From Pseudomonas pohangensis (GTDB lineage Bacteria > Pseudomonadota > Gammaproteobacteria > Pseudomonadales > Pseudomonadaceae), in the NCBI RefSeq assembly GCF_900105995.1, contig NZ_LT629785.1, forward strand, positions 744,001 to 808,000: a DNA stretch of 64,000 bases. The letters are read 5' to 3'. The notes beneath the pieces are model-generated. The model had not been told where the DNA came from. It searched no databases and saw only the letters and a program-made list of their open reading frames with translations. The translations under genes were made by a program, and so were the position numbers. Below are positions 1 through 8,338 of the stretch, piece after piece. Every line of letters starts with the position of its first letter. The stretch's first letter is position 1.

Positions 1-867
1 TTCGGCAACTGTTTGCAGTTGTGACGCTAGTTCTGCCGCGCGCTGTTCGGCAACGGCCTGCTGGTTGATGGCGCGAACTCGTTCCTGTTCAAGTTTGTTG
101 ACCTGCTCGGCGAACGAATTGGCCATAATGTGTTCGTTGGCATGGCTTTCCCAGCGGCCGCCGAGGCTAGAGAAACGCTCACGCATGGTGGAGCCCTTGT
201 GGCTTACGTTTTCGGCGCAGAGCTGTTGAATTACTTCCGGAACCTGGTCTCCGTAGGCAATAAGCCCAAGGCCATTGCAATGCAGGAACTCGAAATGATC
301 ATACTGGTCGGCAAGTTCGCCAAACAGCCGATGCACACCGAAGTCATCACGTCGTACATTGGTATCGTGAAATAGCACCACGGCACGCTTGGAAAGCTTC
401 GGGCGCCATTGCTGAAAGTCACGTGACACCGCAGCATAACTATGGAAACCATCGATATGCAGCAGATCTATGGAGCCATCGGCAAAGTGGTTGACGGTAT
501 CGGAAAAGTTTGCACGAATCAGTTCGGAAAAGGACGAGTAACGCGCCTGATTTAACTCCAGTAGGTCACGATAGACCTCCTCGTTAAAATACCCGGCATG
601 TGCATCACCCTGCCAGTTGTCGACAGCATAACAACGGCATGCCAGCCGCTCCCGACTAACCGCTTCGCAGAATGCCGCATAGGACACGCCGTGATGACTG
701 CCAAGCTCAACCAGCAGGCGCGGTCGCAATGCAGCAATCAGCCAGAAGGCGAACGGCACATGCCCCCACCATCCGCTGGGTTTTCCCAGCCGTTGTGGCT
801 GCTGAAACATCCAGGACAGCTGGGGCGAGAGAAGGTCCTCGATAAGTGTAGTGTTGGTCTGGTCCAT
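1..867 (-). CDS. SAM-dependent methyltransferase with coiled-coil tail (partial, C-terminus off window)
   Basis: The frame is open from an ATG at 867 to the window edge (289 codons), so the C-terminus is missing. Residues 53-60 read VELGSHHG, a Rossmann motif I, and residues 136-142 read LHIDGFH, typical of family 24-type methyltransferases found in polysaccharide clusters. From about residue 255 the chain becomes charged and rich in Q, E and A with heptad spacing (EQVNKLEQERVRAINQQ), which predicts a coiled coil. It is the last gene seen in a minus-strand cluster with an ABC exporter. A role in methylating or capping a glycan is inferred from context; the missing C-terminus could carry another domain such as a glycosyltransferase. 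Confidence 0.8.
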   Translation of the reverse strand, partial: MDQTNTTLIEDLLSPQLSWMFQQPQRLGKPSGWWGHVPFAFWLIAALRPRLLVELGSHHGVSYAAFCEAVSRERLACRCYAVDNWQGDAHAGYFNEEVYRDLLELNQARYSSFSELIRANFSDTVNHFADGSIDLLHIDGFHSYAAVSRDFQQWRPKLSKRAVVLFHDTNVRRDDFGVHRLFGELADQYDHFEFLHCNGLGLIAYGDQVPEVIQQLCAENVSHKGSTMRERFSSLGGRWESHANEHIMANSFAEQVNKLEQERVRAINQQAVAEQRAAELASQLQTVAE

Positions 868-926
868 GCAACTATTACCTGATGGGCGAAGGTTCAGTAA
901 GTACGCTAGGTGTCTTTGTCAGCAGC

Positions 927-1691
927 TCAGGAGCGATGTGCCACTACGGTGAACATGGGAACCTGGAGGCCATCTATCGTGCGCAATTGGTGATGTACGC
1001 TGATCTCGGCTTCCCCGAATCCCAGCAGCCCCAAGGCGTTCACGATGAAGTTCGGAGTGAACGCCCACCAGGTGTCAACCTGGGGGATAGTGGAGCGGGC
1101 AATCAGCTTTGACAGTGGTTCCTCGCCCAAGCTGGCGTCATACAGTTCGGTGATGATCATGGTTTTCCGTACCCGCCTGGCCAAGCTTTCGATGAGGTTG
1201 AATGGTGCTCGGCAATGCAGCAGCACCGCAGCCAGTACGCCGATATCAAAAGTACCTACGGCCTCCGGTATGGCCTGTGGATCGGTTTCTATCAGCTTTA
1301 CCTGCGAGCCATGCAGATGGTGCATGTACCAGAACGAATTGCGCACCCCGGTAATTGTTTTACTGAAGTCTGTGCGCCATCCGGCTCTGTCGAAGCCGGC
1401 CAGCGGAACTACGTCCCAGAGGTGCTCCATCGGCGGTTCGAGCGCCGTTACCTTTGCGCCACGCTGTTCCATGTGAAAGGACAGAAAGCCGCTGGCTGGG
1501 CCTATCTCCAGTACGGAACGGCCGCTGAAGTCGACGTGGCCCAGATAGGCATCCACGCGTGGTCGTAAATCCCACGTGCCGGTAATTTCCTCACCGGGGG
1601 AGAGATTGACACTGTGATAGAACAGGCACGTTTCAACGGGAGGAGGGGGGCGCAGGACGAACAGGGTCGCGGCTGGATCTGGCAACTTCAT
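927..1691 (-). CDS. Class I SAM-dependent methyltransferase
   Basis: The protein has 254 residues. Motif I, VLEIGPASGFLS, lies at about residues 60-71, followed by an acidic motif II (TALEPP). These are hallmarks of class I methyltransferases. The start codon overlaps the stop of the upstream glycosyltransferase in an ATGA junction at 1688-1691, so translational coupling is likely. The substrate cannot be read from the sequence; the location in a polysaccharide export cluster suggests a sugar or a lipid-linked glycan. Confidence is high for the fold and low for the substrate. Confidence 0.8.
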   Translation of the reverse strand: MKLPDPAATLFVLRPPPPVETCLFYHSVNLSPGEEITGTWDLRPRVDAYLGHVDFSGRSVLEIGPASGFLSFHMEQRGAKVTALEPPMEHLWDVVPLAGFDRAGWRTDFSKTITGVRNSFWYMHHLHGSQVKLIETDPQAIPEAVGTFDIGVLAAVLLHCRAPFNLIESLARRVRKTMIITELYDASLGEEPLSKLIARSTIPQVDTWWAFTPNFIVNALGLLGFGEAEISVHHQLRTIDGLQVPMFTVVAHRS

Positions 1692-3676
1692 TGCTGGGAG
1701 GACTCCGGATGGATTTGTGCAGTGCTTGGATACTGGGCGGCTAACACGGCTTCCGCGCTCAGGTGCTCAGTCAGGTAGGCCCGAGGGGGCCAGGCAAGGC
1801 TGAAGTCTTCTCTTTCCAGGCTTAGATTGGGGTTGTAGGCAGGGTCGTTGTGCAGCAGATGAGCCCAGTGTTGATGCATATAGGCTACCTCTGAAGCTAG
1901 CCTGGTCTGCTTTTCTGGCGTTGTATCGTAGCCGCGCGTGGCGGATTCATGGTGATAAAGCCGGGCGTACGGCGTCCAAAGGGTGCGTTGCCCGAGCTGT
2001 GCGGCACGCAGGCACAAGTCGACATCGCTGCAGGCTACTGGCAATTGGTGTTCGTTGAGGCCACCAAGTCGGTCGTACAACTCCTTGCGCATGACCAGAC
2101 AGGCCCCGGTGACCGCTGAAAAGCCGCTGATCAGCGAGGCTCTACCCCAGCGTCCGGGGGTTTCAGCAGGTTGACCTTTGTGGGCATGACCTGCCCAGCC
2201 GGCGATGCCGAGGACGATGCCGGCATGCTGCAGGCTACCGTTGGGGTAGAGCAGTTTGGCGCCGACGGCGCCGATTCCCGGGCGACAGGCATGACTGGCC
2301 AGTTCGTCCAGCCAGTGGGCGTCTATTACCTCGGTGTCGTTGTTCAGTAGGCAGATAACCGAACCTTCAGCATGCCGTACACCAAGGTTGTTCAGTGCCG
2401 AAAAATTGAAGGGGCCGGGACCTGGTACTACGCGTATGTTCGGCTCCCTATCGAGACTGGCCAGGTAGGCTACTGCTGCCTGCTCATCGGAATCATTGTC
2501 GACCAGGATAATCTCGAAGTTCGGGTAATTAGTCTTCTGCAGAATGCTTTCGATGCAGCGCTTGAGCATTTCGATGGCATTGCGGCTGGTGATGACAATG
2601 CTGACCTGTGGCGGCGGGCTCGGTAAATCGTAGCGCACCCGGTAGCTATTGCCGTTGGATATCACCTGACAGGAAATCCCGCTGCGGGAGAAATGATCGC
2701 GCAAAGCGCGTTCACCAGCCTGCATGGCGTAGGGTTTGGCTGTGCTCCTGGCGGCGGTACTGTCAACATGGCTGCGCCAGTGATAGAGCACGTGGGGAAT
2801 GTGTATGATCGTCTGCGTCTGTATTTGCTCGATGCAACGCAGAGCCAGGTCGTAATCCTGTGCACCCTCATACCCTGTGCAAAAGCCACCGAGCTGGTCG
2901 AGCAGTGACTTGCGGTAGATCGCGAGATGGGTAATCAGGTTATGCGAATAGAACAGATCCGGATTCCAGCTGCTCTTGAAGTAGGGCGCGTGGCGCCGTC
3001 CGTGTTTGTCGATCTTGTCTTCGTCGGAATACAGCAGTTGCACTTCTGGGCAGCGCAGAATGTTATCAGCTACGAGGTAAAGTGCCTGCTCGGCCAACAG
3101 GTCATCCTGATCGAGAAGAGCTACCCAATCACCTGTAGCAAGTGTCAGGGCGCTGTTGCTGGCCTGCGCTATATGCCCGTTCTCACTGCGCGGGATAAAA
3201 CGTATGCGCGAGTCACGCTGCGCGTAGCCTTCGAGCAGTATGCGTACCTGCGGGTTCTGTGTAGCGTCGTCAGCAATGCACAGCTGCCAGTGAGGGTACA
3301 GCTGATTGCGCACTGACTCGATGGCTGCAATTAGCCAGTCGAGCCGGGGATTGAATACCGGCATAATCACGCTAATCAGTGGTGGTACGCTGAACTCGCT
3401 GATTCGTTGACGGATAGTTTGCCGCAGGGCATCGTCGATCTGGCCGTAGCGCTTCAGCCATTCACGATAGTCGTTGCGAAGTACTGGGACACCATTAGCT
3501 TTGGTGACGGGTTTACCGTCAGCTACGGCGCCGATGCTCAACATCCGGTAACGTAGCCCGGCAAACCCTTCGTTGCGCCAGACTGTCAAGCCCTTGGCAA
3601 AGCTCAACTTCCAGCCACCGCCATGAGCGATGACTCCCCCCAGCAAGCTCCACAGATGCTTAGCAGTGCGGCTCAT
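1688..3676 (-). CDS. Two-domain family 2 glycosyltransferase
   Basis: The product has 662 residues from the ATG at 3676. A longer reading to 3766 exists, but the 3676 ATG forms an ATGA overlap with the stop of the preceding methyltransferase, so I prefer it. Two GT-A domains are visible. The first starts at SVIMPVFN (about 102) with a DQDD metal-binding motif near 189. The second starts at VSIVITSRN (about 358) with NNDTE near 445. This WbbL/rhamnosyltransferase-like tandem arrangement is common in O-antigen clusters, where one protein adds two successive sugars to the lipid carrier at the cytoplasmic face. The sugar specificity is unknown. Confidence 0.88.
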   Translation of the reverse strand: MSRTAKHLWSLLGGVIAHGGGWKLSFAKGLTVWRNEGFAGLRYRMLSIGAVADGKPVTKANGVPVLRNDYREWLKRYGQIDDALRQTIRQRISEFSVPPLISVIMPVFNPRLDWLIAAIESVRNQLYPHWQLCIADDATQNPQVRILLEGYAQRDSRIRFIPRSENGHIAQASNSALTLATGDWVALLDQDDLLAEQALYLVADNILRCPEVQLLYSDEDKIDKHGRRHAPYFKSSWNPDLFYSHNLITHLAIYRKSLLDQLGGFCTGYEGAQDYDLALRCIEQIQTQTIIHIPHVLYHWRSHVDSTAARSTAKPYAMQAGERALRDHFSRSGISCQVISNGNSYRVRYDLPSPPPQVSIVITSRNAIEMLKRCIESILQKTNYPNFEIILVDNDSDEQAAVAYLASLDREPNIRVVPGPGPFNFSALNNLGVRHAEGSVICLLNNDTEVIDAHWLDELASHACRPGIGAVGAKLLYPNGSLQHAGIVLGIAGWAGHAHKGQPAETPGRWGRASLISGFSAVTGACLVMRKELYDRLGGLNEHQLPVACSDVDLCLRAAQLGQRTLWTPYARLYHHESATRGYDTTPEKQTRLASEVAYMHQHWAHLLHNDPAYNPNLSLEREDFSLAWPPRAYLTEHLSAEAVLAAQYPSTAQIHPESSQQ

Positions 3677-4281
3677 CGCAAACCTATGGTCAAGGCGCGG
3701 TGTTGCAGCCAGCGTTTCAGGGCACTCTTGGCATTCCATACGCGCCCGTTGTCCGGCCGCTGACAAATCAGCAGGCTGTCATGCCAAGAGTCGCTACAGT
3801 CAAGATAGCCATGTTCGTGCCATTGTGTGCTGACATGCAGCACATCCATTTGAGCGAACTCTGCCAGTGCCCGCATGCCATCTGGATAGATACGCCAGCA
3901 GTCATGAGGGTAACGGTGTTCTGGGCCGCTGGATGGGGCAATCACACAGCACAGGCCGCCCGGTTTCAGAATGCGGGCGACTTCCAGAATGCTTATCCAC
4001 ATGTAGCGGATGTGTTCGAAGGCTTGTCCAGAGATTACTACATCGACGCTTGCACTGGGTATTTCCTGCCAGGCATAAGGTTTGGACAGCACTATGTCAA
4101 CGTTGTTGCCAGGGGCCATGTCGAGGCCGAGGTACTGCCAGCCAGGGTTGTCGAACAATAGTCGATAACTGCCATTAACATCTTGGCTGCCCAGGTCGAA
4201 GATACGTAGGTGTTCCAGACGGCGACTATCCAGATGCTGCTGAACGAAGGCTTGCATCTTGTCGTAGGAGCTGGTGTGCAT
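3673..4281 (-). CDS. Class I SAM-dependent methyltransferase
   Basis: The product has 202 residues from the ATG at 4281, which is preceded by GAGG eight bases upstream. The longer frame to 4320 would overlap the preceding gene by 29 bases. Motif I, IFDLGSQDVNGSY, lies at about residues 27-39, followed by GQAFEHI and LKPGGLCCVIAP, the usual post-I and post-III segments of the methyltransferase 11 family. The stop overlaps the start of the glycosyltransferase by four bases. It probably methylates a sugar precursor or the glycan chain, which is inferred only from the cluster. Confidence 0.82.
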   Translation of the reverse strand: MHTSSYDKMQAFVQQHLDSRRLEHLRIFDLGSQDVNGSYRLLFDNPGWQYLGLDMAPGNNVDIVLSKPYAWQEIPSASVDVVISGQAFEHIRYMWISILEVARILKPGGLCCVIAPSSGPEHRYPHDCWRIYPDGMRALAEFAQMDVLHVSTQWHEHGYLDCSDSWHDSLLICQRPDNGRVWNAKSALKRWLQHRALTIGLR

Positions 4282-4291
4282 GCAGATAGCC

Positions 4292-5062
4292 TCAGTCAGT
4301 GTGTCGAAGCAGCCAGGCATCAGGCCAGTAGGTCAGGTTGTTGAGGGTCTTGTCGTCACCAAACAGGGCGGTAGGAGATCGGATAGTGAGCTCGGGGTGC
4401 GCTGCGCTGAAGTCGCGCGCGGCCGCGGCTGGATTATCAGTAGTCCAGTCCGGGTCGCCATTTGGTGTATCACTGAGCGATTGCATGACGCCGTCCGCCG
4501 CAACGATATAGGAACCTATAGTTACCAGTGGTGCATAAATTTCGAGTTCGTGTAGGACGTGGGACTTGTGGTGGTCGCTGTCGAGGAAGACAAAAACAGA
4601 CTCCCCTGACCTGATTTGTGTCTTGACTTGCATCGCTACCGCTGCAGCAGCGGAGTCGCCTTCGATCAGTGTGATCAGGTCGGCAAACGGGCTTCTTTCA
4701 ATAGCTTGTCGTACTTCTTCAGGAAGGTGGATATCTATGGAGATAACTCGGCCGTTACCCAGTAGTCGACACATTGAAGCAAAGAAAATAGCGCTACCGC
4801 CGCTGTTGGTTCCGGTTTCAATGATCACGTCAGGCTTCAGGCGCGCCAGCACTTCCTGCAGTCTGAGAATATCTTCCGGTAGCTGCCAGATTTGAAATCC
4901 CAACCAGGAAAAGGATTGCCAGTGAAGCTGGTTCCACTCCTGTTTTATCCAGACCTCTGAGACCATGCGGAAGGCTTTTTGCGAGTACAGCGGGATGTGG
5001 ACATTGCCTGTGGCAGTTTGATATTCAAGGGTCTGCTTTTCGGTGTCGATATTGATTTTCAT
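4292..5062 (-). CDS. CmcI/cephalosporin hydroxylase-family protein (Rossmann methyltransferase-like)
   Basis: The product has 256 residues. ETGTNSGGS at 82-90 is the SAM-binding loop, and IEGDS followed by FVFLDSDHHKSHV at about 157-169 is the acidic/histidine segment typical of the CmcI family (PF04989). That family is annotated as cephalosporin hydroxylase but is methyltransferase-like in fold and is frequent in surface-polysaccharide clusters. It lies between the wzt-type ATPase and a methyltransferase. A glycan-modifying role is inferred; antibiotic biosynthesis is unlikely in this context. Confidence 0.75.
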   Translation of the reverse strand: MKINIDTEKQTLEYQTATGNVHIPLYSQKAFRMVSEVWIKQEWNQLHWQSFSWLGFQIWQLPEDILRLQEVLARLKPDVIIETGTNSGGSAIFFASMCRLLGNGRVISIDIHLPEEVRQAIERSPFADLITLIEGDSAAAAVAMQVKTQIRSGESVFVFLDSDHHKSHVLHELEIYAPLVTIGSYIVAADGVMQSLSDTPNGDPDWTTDNPAAAARDFSAAHPELTIRSPTALFGDDKTLNNLTYWPDAWLLRHTD

Positions 5063-5098
5063 CGGGAGTGTCTGCGGAGAATGGGGATTGATGCCGAG

Positions 5099-5818
5099 CT
5101 AGAAGTCCTCACGCCCGCACTCGGTGAGCACGCCGTGTTCCAGGCGAAAAAAACGGTTGCAGTAATGCTTGATGATTTCGCCAAAGTGCGAAGCCAGGAC
5201 AAATATGCCAACAGAGCTTATCAGTGCATCCATTCTTTCCTGGGCCTGTTCCTGGAACTCGACATCGCCAAGCCCGAATATCTCATCTACCAGCAAGATG
5301 TCAGGTCGAGTAGACGTCGATATGGCAAAGATCAGTCGCGTAAGCATGCCGCTGGAGTATGTGCGCACAGGCATCTGCAGAAAATCGCCAAGCTGGGTAA
5401 AGTTTTCGATTTCTTCAATATGCTGCTTGATGAGCGAGCTGCTCTCCCCCATCAGCAGACACATGCGTGTAATGTTTTCGTAGCCGCTTAGTTCCTGATC
5501 CATGCCCGCACCCAGATCAAGCATGGTAGCCACACGGCCAGAGCGCAGAACCTTGCCTGTAGTTGGCGTATAGATTCCGGCCATGGTGCGCAGCAGAGTA
5601 CTCTTGCCTGAGCCGTTGTGACCAATTAATCCGACTGCATCCCCACTATCAAGCTGAAAGCTGACATCACGCAAAGCAGTTACCATCTGCACGCGTCCGG
5701 ACTCTCGTTCGATAATGCCACCAGTGCTGACCCTTATAAGGTGATTGCGCAATGACAGGCTACGACTGTTGTAAACCGGGTAGCTGACACTGACCTTGTC
5801 GAATTTAAGAGATGCCAT
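5099..5818 (-). CDS. Polysaccharide ABC exporter, ATP-binding protein (short Wzt/KpsT type)
   Basis: The product has 239 residues from the ATG at 5818, two bases after the permease stop. A longer frame to 5866 would run into the permease gene. Walker A is GHNGSGKST (66-74), the signature is the degenerate YSSGM (154-158) usual for Wzt/KpsT/TagH, Walker B is ILLVDEI (174-180) and the switch histidine sits in LASH (208-211). The protein ends about ten residues after the ATPase core, so it lacks the C-terminal carbohydrate-binding domain that couples export to chain capping in some O-antigen systems. It pairs with the adjacent permease to flip undecaprenyl-linked glycan. Confidence 0.92.
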   Translation of the reverse strand: MASLKFDKVSVSYPVYNSRSLSLRNHLIRVSTGGIIERESGRVQMVTALRDVSFQLDSGDAVGLIGHNGSGKSTLLRTMAGIYTPTTGKVLRSGRVATMLDLGAGMDQELSGYENITRMCLLMGESSSLIKQHIEEIENFTQLGDFLQMPVRTYSSGMLTRLIFAISTSTRPDILLVDEIFGLGDVEFQEQAQERMDALISSVGIFVLASHFGEIIKHYCNRFFRLEHGVLTECGREDF

Positions 5819-5820
5819 GT

Positions 5821-6618
5821 TTATATCCAGAAAGCCAGACGCTGACGCTTGCGCTGGTAAAGCCATAGTGTCAGCGCACTGCCTGCAAGCAGCATGCCAA
5901 GGTTGGTATAGACCACGAAAGCCGGAGCGGGCGCTCCCAGTAACGGCTCCCGGATAATTTCGATCAGATGCGAGACTGGATTCAGCCAGATCACGCTTTC
6001 GCTAAAAGGCAGGAAGCTTGGTTTGTAAAACACCGGGCTGAGTAGCATCAATACCGGCATCGACGAGGTAACCAGATATTCGAGGTCACGGAATCGGGCA
6101 CCAAGCAGCCCAACCAGCAGCGACATCCAGAGCAGATTTAACGAGACCAGAATCAGTCCTGGGATTACCAGTAGCGTACTAGCCGTTACTGGCAGTTGCA
6201 GGAAAAGTGAGATCAACAGGTAGACGGGGGCGTAGTGCAGCAGGTTTAACAGGTGACGCAGCAATAGTTGTAACGGGTAAATCGATAGCGGCAGACTTAG
6301 ATTGCGAATCAAGGATGCTTGACGCACGAACAGTGCGGGCGATTCGCTGATGATTCCTGAAATGAACTGCCAAAGTATCAAGCCTGCGGTGAGGGTTGGA
6401 ATGAACGTATATACATCCTTGTGCATGAGTTCGCTCCAGATATAACTCATCCCCAGTGCGCCAATCGAAGTGCCAAGGGTCAGCCAGAGCGGGCCCAAAA
6501 CACTGCGCCGGTAGCGTCCTCGCAGGTCGCTTAGGGTCATGAACAGGATGGCCCGCGAGTAGCGCCAAGTATCCTTGAGGTCGTTCAGGAGAGATGAACC
6601 GAATACGGGAAAAAGCAT
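5821..6618 (-). CDS. Polysaccharide ABC exporter, permease (Wzm-type)
   Basis: This is an ABC-2 type membrane protein. The frame is open to 6804, but the first 40-60 residues of that reading look unlike a permease. The family pattern begins at the Met at 6618, followed by DLKDTWRYSRAILFMTLSDLRGRYRRSVLG, split here as a cytoplasmic amphipathic stretch before the first membrane helix. The Met at 6684 is an alternative start, and neither has a strong ribosome site. About six hydrophobic segments follow, with the conserved PLW after the first loop and a C-terminal NPVSHLIEIIREPLLG block typical of Wzm. It forms the channel with the ATPase encoded two bases downstream. Confidence 0.88.
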   Translation of the reverse strand: MLFPVFGSSLLNDLKDTWRYSRAILFMTLSDLRGRYRRSVLGPLWLTLGTSIGALGMSYIWSELMHKDVYTFIPTLTAGLILWQFISGIISESPALFVRQASLIRNLSLPLSIYPLQLLLRHLLNLLHYAPVYLLISLFLQLPVTASTLLVIPGLILVSLNLLWMSLLVGLLGARFRDLEYLVTSSMPVLMLLSPVFYKPSFLPFSESVIWLNPVSHLIEIIREPLLGAPAPAFVVYTNLGMLLAGSALTLWLYQRKRQRLAFWI

Positions 6619-6810
6619 GACTGACTTCTTGTTCTGAAGATGAGTAAGTGTGCCCGTTACATTCGATAATGCAAAAGGGTTCATGACGTAGTTCAGGTGC
6701 GCCGGAGGATTGCAGCGAATAACAGGCTGAAAGTGCCGGGTAGTGTCTGGCGATAGTCGCCGGAGTTCAGGGCGCTGCGCAGGCGGCGCCATATAATGGT
6801 GCATCGTGGC

Positions 6811-7139
6811 TTAGGAAAAACGCTCTGGTGTCAGTAGGTTTTCTCCGGTAAGTCGCCGGCGCAGTTTTTCCTGCCCTGCATGATTGAGATCGCTCCAGTG
6901 CCCGAAACGCCCCTGCCATAACATCTTCGTGCAAGCAACTCGTGCGCTTCAGCAAGTTTTGACGCCGATCTGGTTTTCGCCGTGCTGACGATATCGCACT
7001 GAAGGTTAAGCTGCTCGACCAGATGAATAAGGCCGTTGTAAGTGCATAGTGAAATCGCTACGCAAGGCTTGGCAGTTCTTCTAACGTGGGCGGGCCGAAC
7101 CATTTTTCGAACTGAGTGGTCGGATAAAACGATGCTCAC
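6811..7139 (-). pseudogene. Decayed family 2 glycosyltransferase remnant
   Basis: Two protein-like pieces lie in different frames. Near the 5' end one frame reads PCVAISLCTYNG followed by LVEQLN, the N-terminal signature of family 2 glycosyltransferases (usually SVALCTYNG...LAEQL). Further down another frame reads GRFGHWSDLNHAGQEKLRRR and ends LLTPERFS at a TAA (6811-6813), which looks like a genuine C-terminus. Everything between is missing, so a large internal deletion plus a frame change is the simplest reading. The identity of the C-terminal piece is uncertain. Confidence 0.5.
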
Positions 7140-7157
7140 AGAAAGTGCAGCTGGGAT

Positions 7158-8276
7158 CTAGCGCCTGCGCATGACCACCAGGTCTTGATTGCCGGCAATG
7201 GCCTCAACAATTTCCAGCACATCAAAGTAATTGCCCCATTTGGTCATTACATAATCGTGTGAGTGAATCACGTCGACATAATAATCAGGTGCGTCAATGA
7301 CCTGATCTAGTTGTGAGTTGTTACCTACGTACAGAATACCCTCGCTTCTTACTGCCAGGCAGCGTTCGATGGGTGTCCGATACAGCGCTGATTGAGCCAT
7401 GCCTTGAATCGACAGTAACACCAGCCCTCCCGGGCAGACGATTCGTTGCAGTTCGGCTAGCCAAGCATTCTGCACAGGCTCCCTGAGATGAGTCAGCACT
7501 GAAAGACCGATCACCAGGTCAAAGCTAGCGTTGCCGAATGGTGTTGGGGGATGAAGTTCAGTCTGCAGGAAGTCGACGCCAGGAATGCTTTCCTTGCAGC
7601 CCCGGATATTATCCGGGTCGATGTCTACAGCGGTTATCGAAGACGTAAAAAATGGCAGGTAACGGGTCAGTCGTCCCGCGCCGCAACCCCAGTCCAGGAT
7701 TGAATTGAAGTTGCTGAATGTTCGATCAAAACGTTCCTGCAGTAGCAGCTGAATTCGATTGACGATTGTTGCTCCACCGATTTTGAAAAACTCCAGATGG
7801 TCAGTGCCGATTACTCGTTCCCGTTGTGCTGGTGAAGGCACAGCGAACTCCCGGTCTGGGTCACAAAAAAACCAAGCAGTGCGGTAGGACAGGCGATGCT
7901 CGCCATACGGGCCTGTAACATTGAATCGAATGAAGCCATTCAGGTAAGGGCTCTTGCCTTTTTCAAGGGTATGCCTGCAGCGAAATCGGGCAGCCTTGGT
8001 ATTGGGGAGTGTGTCGAAATGCGTTGCTATGTCTGGTGACTCTATAGGCCACTCAATTTTGTCTATGTCCTGCCCGTTGATGAGGAGTCTAGTTTGCTCC
8101 GGCTGATTCCATAAGGACAGTGCCCAGCCTTCAATGTAAATCTCGCTATCGGATACCTGAATATGTTCGGGCATCCAGCGAAGATGCCTTGCAGCACTAA
8201 GTTGCATGTCTGCCTGATAAATATCCACGTATTGATCCTTGATTATTGGCGGGTGACTATTCTCGGTGATGGACAC
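7158..8276 (-). CDS. Methyltransferase with N-terminal beta-rich domain
   Basis: The product has 372 residues. Residues from about 36 to 140 form an unrecognised beta-rich region (SEIYIEGWALSLWN, RLLINGQDI, YLNGFIRFNVTGPYG), which could be a carbohydrate- or partner-binding domain. The C-terminal part is a class I methyltransferase: ILDWGCGAGRLTRYLP at 193-208, ITAVDID as motif II and IVCPGGLVLLSIQG as motif VI. It is the first gene of the polysaccharide cluster and lies 62 bases after the hybrid kinase on the same strand. The function of the N-terminal domain and the acceptor are unknown. Confidence 0.8.
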   Translation of the reverse strand: MSITENSHPPIIKDQYVDIYQADMQLSAARHLRWMPEHIQVSDSEIYIEGWALSLWNQPEQTRLLINGQDIDKIEWPIESPDIATHFDTLPNTKAARFRCRHTLEKGKSPYLNGFIRFNVTGPYGEHRLSYRTAWFFCDPDREFAVPSPAQRERVIGTDHLEFFKIGGATIVNRIQLLLQERFDRTFSNFNSILDWGCGAGRLTRYLPFFTSSITAVDIDPDNIRGCKESIPGVDFLQTELHPPTPFGNASFDLVIGLSVLTHLREPVQNAWLAELQRIVCPGGLVLLSIQGMAQSALYRTPIERCLAVRSEGILYVGNNSQLDQVIDAPDYYVDVIHSHDYVMTKWGNYFDVLEIVEAIAGNQDLVVMRRR

Positions 8277-8338
8277 TTATTAAGCCAATAGCGGTGGTCA
8301 ATTTATGGGGATTGCGTTTACTCCGGATAGACGAGGCG

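Noticed and set aside
4292..5062. Antibiotic biosynthesis gene (cephalosporin hydroxylase)
   Set aside because: The family name comes from CmcI, but there are no beta-lactam pathway genes. The surroundings are polysaccharide export and glycan modification.
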